From: Verrucomicrobiales bacterium
GTDB lineage: Bacteria; Verrucomicrobiota; Verrucomicrobiia; Verrucomicrobiales; SKLO01
Assembly: GCA_007123195.1 (NCBI GenBank)
Contig: SKLO01000243.1
Coordinates: forward strand, 1-7,363
DNA: 7,363 nucleotides
Direction of reading: 5' to 3'
Shown here piece after piece: positions 1 to 7,363 of the stretch. How positions within the stretch are numbered: position 1 is the first letter of the stretch; every line of letters begins with the position of its first letter. Position numbers and translations under genes: made by a program. The notes beneath the pieces were generated by a model that had not been told where the DNA came from, did no database searches, and saw only the letters and a list, made by a program, of their open reading frames with translations.

Positions 1-890
1 ACCAGCAGCTGGTCGGTCATCGCCCTCGCCATGGTCATCTTCTACGCCCTCGGCTGGCTGCCCCTGCTCAGCACCGGCGTCCTGCTCGCCATGCACGTCT
101 TCATCGGCACCCTGGTCAATTCCCAAGGTGCCATCCACCACACCACCCAGATCATCGGCTACCTCCTGCTCGGCCAGTTCCTTTGCCACCTGTGGCACGC
201 CTTCAAGCCCGACCCCCGAATCTGGGACCCCCGCCACAGCTGGCAGCAAGTCAAGCACCACGCCTGGAACCCGCTGGCCTGGCTCGGGCAAACCGCCGCC
301 CCCGGCACCCGCGCCAACGACTGGGTCTGGTTCTCCCTCCAGATGACCGCCGCCGCCTACGTCGTGTCCGGCGTCAGCAAGCTTCTGCGCTCAGGCTTCG
401 ACTGGGTCCGCGACATCCCCAATATCCCCCTCCAGTTCGAGAAAAACCACCTCATGTGGTATTACAACACCCTGGAGGAGCCAACCCGCGCCACCAGCGA
501 TTTCGCCGTCCAGGTCACCATCGACTACCCCCAACTGGCACAGACCTTCTTCTCCATCGGCCTGATCCTCGAACTCACCGCCTTCCTCATCCTCTGGCGC
601 CGCTCGCTCGCGCTGCTCTGGGGCCTCGGCCTGTTCATGCTGCACACCTTCGTCACCGAACTGATGAACCTGCAGTTCTTCTTCAACAAAACGGCGTTGA
701 TCCTGCTCGCCGTCAATCTGCCGTTCTGGCTGGTCGCCATCGCGCTCCGCTGCCGCCGCCAATCGCCGCCGGCCCCACACGCCAACGACCCAACCACGTC
801 CGCCATCACCCCCGCACCGTCCGCCGCCGGCCCGCACCCCCCAGGTCATCCACCCGCGACCCCCGCTCCACCCGTCGCCGACAGCCAACC

Positions 891-894
<4 letters not shown>
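1..894 (+). CDS. Polytopic membrane protein, HTTM-like (5' partial)
   Basis: The reading frame is open from base 1. A methionine codon lies at 31, but the ten codons before it are in frame, hydrophobic and lack a ribosome binding site at 31, so the gene most likely starts outside the window. Numbered from base 1, about six hydrophobic segments are visible near residues 10-30, 48-66, 110-127, 180-199, 200-220 and 228-249. The third contains YVVSGVSKLL followed by a Gly and a Trp, which resembles the Tyr/Ser-Gly-x-x-Lys-Leu signature of HTTM and vitamin-K-carboxylase-like membrane domains; I inferred this by eye. DoxX-like or an unassigned membrane family is possible. No catalytic residue can be assigned. 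From about residue 252 to the end the protein is a Pro/Ala-rich tail with no predicted fold. Its stop overlaps the glgX start (ATGA), so the two are probably cotranscribed. The coding call is firm; the family call is weak. Confidence 0.72.
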
Positions 895-3184
<2,290 letters not shown>

Positions 3185-3188
<4 letters not shown>

Positions 3189-3433
3189 TCAACCTCATCG
3201 TTTACCTCATCGTCGGCCTGATCGCCGGCTGGCTCGCCGGCGTCATCCTCAAGGGCCGCGGCTTCGGCCTGCTGGGCAACCTCATCATTGGCGTGCTTGG
3301 CGCCATCGTCGGCGGCCTGCTGGTCGGTCTGCTCGGGTTCCAGGTCGTCCACATCCTCGGCCGCATCATCGCCGCCACCCTCGGCGCCATCGTCCTGCTC
3401 GCCGCCGTCGGCTACGTCACCCGCCGCAGCTGA
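3185..3433 (+). CDS. GlsB/YeaQ/YmgE-family small membrane protein
   Basis: This 82-residue protein has the size and glycine-rich pattern of the transglycosylase-associated family (Pfam Transgly_assoc; GlsB/YeaQ/YmgE), small inner-membrane proteins often linked to envelope or general stress. Their molecular role is not established. Three hydrophobic segments are visible at about 3-22, 28-52 and 56-77. The family pattern GLIAGWLAG, then KGRGFGLLGN, then IIGVLGAIVGG is clear, and the protein ends in a short basic tail (RRS). The start is fixed by a 4-base ATGA overlap with the glgX stop, with no Shine-Dalgarno, so translation probably depends on ribosomes finishing glgX. It is the last gene of the coupled three-gene unit; no intrinsic terminator is seen directly downstream. 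A functional link between this protein and glycogen breakdown is suggested only by position. Confidence 0.9.
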
Positions 3434-3522
3434 GCCTCACCCCCGCCCTCCGCCTCCGCCTCCCCTGCCGCATCCCGATCCCTCAGCGTGCGAGTGGCGG
3501 AAGGCAAGCCGCGACCAGAGTG

Positions 3523-3544
3523 GCGTAGGCATTCCTGCCTGCGC
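3523..3544. repeat. Hairpin with 9-bp stem in intergenic DNA
   Basis: GCGTAGGCA (3523-3531) pairs with TGCCTGCGC (3536-3544) around a TTCC loop, with one T-G mismatch (wobble in RNA). An 8-base direct repeat GAGTGGCG lies beside it at 3492-3499 and 3518-3525. There is no T-run, so it is not a standard terminator. It may belong to an interspersed repeat. Confidence 0.5.
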
Positions 3545-3573
3545 GCCAATGGACGGCTCCTGGATCCGCCCTC

Positions 3574-3597
3574 CTCGCTCCCTCGCTCCCTCGCCTT
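3574..3597 (+). repeat. CTCGCTCC 8-base tandem repeat
   Basis: Two perfect copies of CTCGCTCC (3574-3581 and 3582-3589) are followed by a third partial copy (CTCGCCTT). The function is unknown. Confidence 0.7.
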
Positions 3598-3606
3598 CGC
3601 TCATTA

Positions 3607-3619
3607 TATGCCAGGCATA
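3607..3619. repeat. 13-base palindrome TATGCCAGGCATA
   Basis: The half sites TATGCC and GGCATA are perfect inverted repeats around a single A, in a locally AT-rich spot. The size and symmetry fit a dimeric repressor site, but no promoter is recognisable beside it and the nearest downstream start is about 390 bases away. It could equally be the core of a repeat element. Confidence 0.4.
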
Positions 3620-3843
3620 CAGTGATTTCCGTTCCTTCCGAGGCCGGATTTCGGGGGGCATCGAGCCATCCAAGTCGATGAAAACGAACGAGAAAGAGAA
3701 GCTCAACCAACCCTAGGCCGGGGGTGCGGCTGGTGGGGCATAGCGGGCAGATTCCCAACCAGACAGCAATTCCTCTGGGCTTGGGGTGCCGCGGGGCGGA
3801 ACGGCCCGATGATCGCGCCGCTCTCATCGCGTTGCTTGTTGCG

Positions 3844-3992
3844 CTCCAGCCTGAACCCAGATGGAGGCCCTCGTGAAGCCGCCCTGCGGCGCCACCGAGC
3901 CCAGCGCCAAGAGGGTCGCGGGTGAACGTCACCCCCCGGGTCCCAGCGCGACCCGGTCCGCAAACGCTTTGACAGCCCGGCCGATCAGCCGG
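3844..3992 (+). other. Run of small stem-loops upstream of the ABC exporter
   Basis: Five exact inverted repeats follow one another: CTCCA/TGGAG (3844-3866), GCCGC/GCGGC (3878-3890), GGGTGA/TCACCC (3920-3934, 3-base loop), CCGGGTC/GACCCGG (3936-3956, 7-base loop) and CCGGC/GCCGG (3977-3992). The last ends 16 bases before the exporter ATG. They could form a structured leader or a small RNA, but short perfect stems are common by chance in GC-rich DNA. No known riboswitch was recognised. Confidence 0.3.
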
Positions 3993-4008
3993 ATGGGATA
4001 GGTCGCTC

Positions 4009-5919
<1,911 letters not shown>

Positions 5920-6051
5920 CTGCCCGTCCTGGTCTCACCCGAGCCAACGCGCCAGCACCTCATCGCCGGCCGCGCCACCGCGCCATTTCGCTCCACCCGA
6001 CTCGACAGCGGCCGGCTTCTGCATGAACCTGAGCTTCATCCGTCACCCCGC

Positions 6052-6057
6052 AAGGAC
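6052..6057 (+). promoter_or_regulatory. Shine-Dalgarno AAGGAC for the metallophosphoesterase
   Basis: AAGGAC ends six bases before the ATG at 6064, normal spacing. It supports 6064 over the out-of-frame ATG at 6059, and contrasts with the ATGA-coupled genes on the left, which lack such a site. Confidence 0.65.
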
Positions 6058-6063
6058 AATGCC

Positions 6064-7026
6064 ATGCCGATCCACCTGCCCCCGATCGCACCCTTGACTC
6101 GCCGACGCTTCCTCCACGGAAGCGCCCTGGCCGGAGCCGCCATGACCCTGAAGCCCTTCTCTCCGCGCGGCCGGGCCGCTGAAGACGACACCACCCCGGT
6201 CACCGACCGCTGGGCTCTGCTGGCCGACACCCATATCGACGCCGACCCCGCCACCCGTTCCCCGCAGGACGTTTGCATGGCCGACAACCTCAAGCAGGTG
6301 CTGGCCGAGGTCATCGCCATGCGCGACCAGCTCGACGCCGTGGTCATCAACGGCGACTGCGCCTACATCGAGGGCCTGCGCGGCGACTACGACACTCTCG
6401 CCAAGCTGCTGCACCCCGTCAGCGAGGCCGGCCTTCCCATTCACCTCACGCTCGGCAATCACGACGACCGCGGCCCGTTCTACGACGCCTTCGCCGACCA
6501 CCGGCCCGACGCCCCGCCGATCGATGACAAGCACATCGGCGTCATCGAGGGCCGCCAGGTCGACTGGGTCATGCTCGACTCCCTGCGCTTCGTCAACATG
6601 ACCGAGGGCGAACTCGGCCAGGCCCAGCTCGAGTGGCTCGACCGCCGGCTGGCCGCTGCTCCCGACAAACCGGTCATCCTCATCGGCCATCACTACCCCG
6701 AGAAACAGCGCGAGGATGTCATTCCGATCGACCCGCCGCCGCCGATCCCCGGGCTGGTCGACGGCGACGCCTTTCTCGATCTCGCCCGCCGCCGCGACCA
6801 GGTGAAGGCCTACATCTACGGCCACAGCCACTTCTGGGGCGTGCAAACCGACGACCACGGGCTGCATCAGGTCAACCTTCCCCCCACCGCTTACGTGTTC
6901 CGTCCCGAACTCCCCAGCGGCTGGGTCCTCGCCACCGCCCACGCCGACCACATGACTCTCGAACTGCGGGCCGTCGATCCGCAGCACCCCCGTCACGGCG
7001 AGAAGACCGATCTCCGCTGGAGGTAG
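6064..7026 (+). CDS. Tat-exported calcineurin-like metallophosphoesterase
   Basis: The 320-residue protein belongs to the calcineurin-like two-metal phosphoesterases, closest in look to the CpdA/class III phosphodiesterase type. It should hydrolyse a phosphomono- or diester outside the cytoplasm; the substrate is unknown. A twin-arginine signal is clear: TRRRFLH at 12-18, then a hydrophobic stretch (about 19-29) and a likely cleavage site near Ala38-Ala39. The metal-binding motifs are complete and in family order: DTH (Asp55, His57), GD (Asp98), GNHD (Asn132, His133, Asp134), GHH (His209, His210) and GHSH (His254, His256). A proline-rich loop (about 223-229) precedes the last motif. The start is supported by AAGGAC at 6052. 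The gene lies 144 bases after the ABC exporter on the same strand with no clear terminator between, so cotranscription is possible. Tat use suggests the protein folds with its metals before export. Confidence 0.92.
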   Translation: MPIHLPPIAPLTRRRFLHGSALAGAAMTLKPFSPRGRAAEDDTTPVTDRWALLADTHIDADPATRSPQDVCMADNLKQVLAEVIAMRDQLDAVVINGDCAYIEGLRGDYDTLAKLLHPVSEAGLPIHLTLGNHDDRGPFYDAFADHRPDAPPIDDKHIGVIEGRQVDWVMLDSLRFVNMTEGELGQAQLEWLDRRLAAAPDKPVILIGHHYPEKQREDVIPIDPPPPIPGLVDGDAFLDLARRRDQVKAYIYGHSHFWGVQTDDHGLHQVNLPPTAYVFRPELPSGWVLATAHADHMTLELRAVDPQHPRHGEKTDLRWR

Positions 7027-7045
7027 TGGGCGCACGGGCGGTTTT

Positions 7046-7090
7046 GTCTGGCCCGTCCGACTTGTCGGACTTGCCTAACTTATCCATCTA
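7046..7090 (+). repeat. Degenerate 9-base tandem repeat after the phosphoesterase gene
   Basis: Five consecutive 9-base units can be laid out: GTCTGGCCC, GTCCGACTT, GTCGGACTT, GCCTAACTT and ATCCATCTA. The middle units are closest to one another. Units two and three together also form an inverted repeat (GTCCGAC at 7055-7061, GTCGGAC at 7064-7070). The unit resembles the one in the glgX 3' end. Confidence 0.6.
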
Positions 7091-7123
7091 GCCTGAATTT
7101 CAGTTTAAACAATCGGGTCAGGC
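7091..7123. mobile_element. AT-rich palindrome cluster, possible insertion-sequence end
   Basis: GCCTGA (7091-7096) and TCAGGC (7118-7123) are exact inverted repeats. Between and overlapping them are CTGAATTTCAG (7093-7103) and GTTTAAAC (7103-7110), both palindromic. This AT-rich patch begins exactly where the 9-base repeat fades and lies about 50 bases beyond the stop of the minus-strand transposase. That is where an insertion sequence would end, but the other end is outside the window, so no terminal repeat match or target duplication can be tested. Confidence 0.3.
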
Positions 7124-7170
7124 CTTACCCCAGGCGGGCTGGAGCCGGTTTTGGGGGTTCCTGCTGCTGG

Positions 7171-7363
7171 CTACGGCATGGGGTGGGTGGCGAGTAGTTT
7201 GAGGACGTGGGCCTGGTAGTCGGTGGGCAGGGTGTCCTGATCCCAGCCCGCGCCGAGCTTCTTGTCGGCGACGATGGTGTTGCGTGTGATGGTGGCGAGG
7301 TGGGCGAGCAGGGTTTGGAAGCTGTGCACCGGCCAGCCTTCGGGTGTCATCTTGGTCCTGGTC
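7171..7363 (-). CDS. Probable transposase, C-terminal fragment (5' end outside the window)
   Basis: Read on the minus strand, the frame is open from the right edge (first full codon at 7362-7360) to a TAG at 7173-7171, giving 63 residues. The segment EGWPVHSFQTLLAHLATITRN, described here only as residues 8 to 28, followed by a run ending in HVLKLLATHPMP, resembles the C-terminus of DDE transposases of IS4/IS1634-like elements as I remember them. The DDE catalytic residues lie upstream of this part, so nothing can be said about activity. An internal ATG at 7350-7348 is not a likely start. Its coding strand is C-rich like the other genes here, so the element is probably adapted to this or a similar genome. 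If it is not a transposase, it is an unknown protein end. Confidence 0.6.
   Translation of the reverse strand, partial: TRTKMTPEGWPVHSFQTLLAHLATITRNTIVADKKLGAGWDQDTLPTDYQAHVLKLLATHPMP

Larger units (their letters stand above)
3434..4008. other. 575-base intergenic region without a convincing gene
   Basis: No reading frame here has recognisable protein features, and minus-strand frames that cross it also run into the exporter gene. The first part (about 3434-3600) is C-rich on the plus strand. Around 3601-3630 it becomes locally AT-rich, and from about 3716 to 3830 it is G-rich on the plus strand, unlike the coding strands nearby. It holds a short tandem repeat, a hairpin, a palindrome and a series of small stem-loops, listed separately. 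No tRNA, rRNA, SRP RNA or RNase P signature was recognised. A purine-rich stretch at 3991-4002 (GGATGGGATAGG) could serve as ribosome binding site for the exporter gene. Confidence 0.6.

Noticed and set aside
183..890. An upstream extension of the glgX frame to base 183
   Set aside because: It overlaps the membrane-protein gene and gives an Arg/Pro-rich sequence with no family resemblance; the ATG at 891 fits the CBM48 start and the ATGA overlap.
3604..3609. TTATAT as a -10 promoter element
   Set aside because: No matching -35 element is found about 17 bases upstream.
3969..3974. TTGACA as a -35 box for the ABC exporter
   Set aside because: No -10 hexamer lies at a suitable distance and any start would fall on or next to the ATG.
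5920..6063. A promoter or small gene between the exporter and the phosphoesterase
   Set aside because: Apart from the AAGGAC ribosome binding site, no promoter pair, terminator hairpin or plausible reading frame is visible.
7055..7070. Intrinsic terminator after the phosphoesterase
   Set aside because: The inverted repeat is clear, but no T-run follows it and the symmetry is explained by the 9-base tandem units; recorded as a repeat instead.

Overview
The window is GC-rich DNA from a bacterium, probably Gram-negative. It carries a glycogen debranching enzyme, a Tat-exported phosphoesterase and a GlsB/YeaQ-type membrane protein. The strong preference for C-ending codons, the degenerate 9-base GTCCGACYY repeats and the transposase fragment at the right edge remind me of Verrucomicrobiota or related PVC bacteria. 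That placement is an impression from the sequence, not a proven assignment.

Left block (1-3433, plus strand). Three genes are packed as one translationally coupled unit: a polytopic membrane protein cut by the left edge (HTTM-like, uncertain), the glycogen debranching enzyme GlgX, and a small three-helix GlsB/YeaQ/YmgE-family protein. Each junction is a 4-base ATGA stop/start overlap with no visible ribosome binding site. The two upstream genes both end in long proline-rich, low-complexity tails that run straight into the overlap.

Middle gap (3434-4008). About 575 bases hold no convincing gene. They contain a short tandem repeat, a hairpin with a 9-bp stem, a 13-base palindrome and, nearer the next gene, a run of small hairpins.

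Right block (4009-7026, plus strand). A complete ABC exporter half-transporter (membrane domain plus ATPase) is followed 144 bases later by a Tat-exported calcineurin-like metallophosphoesterase with its own Shine-Dalgarno sequence. The two may or may not share a transcript.

Right edge (7027-7363). A degenerate 9-base tandem repeat follows the phosphoesterase stop. An AT-rich cluster of palindromes comes next, then the C-terminal end of a probable transposase on the minus strand that runs off the window. The palindrome cluster may be the end of an insertion sequence.

I see no clearly new multi-gene system. The items most worth a second look are the 9-base repeat that occurs both after one gene and inside the 3' coding end of another, the matched proline-rich tails at ATGA junctions, and the structured gap before the ABC exporter.
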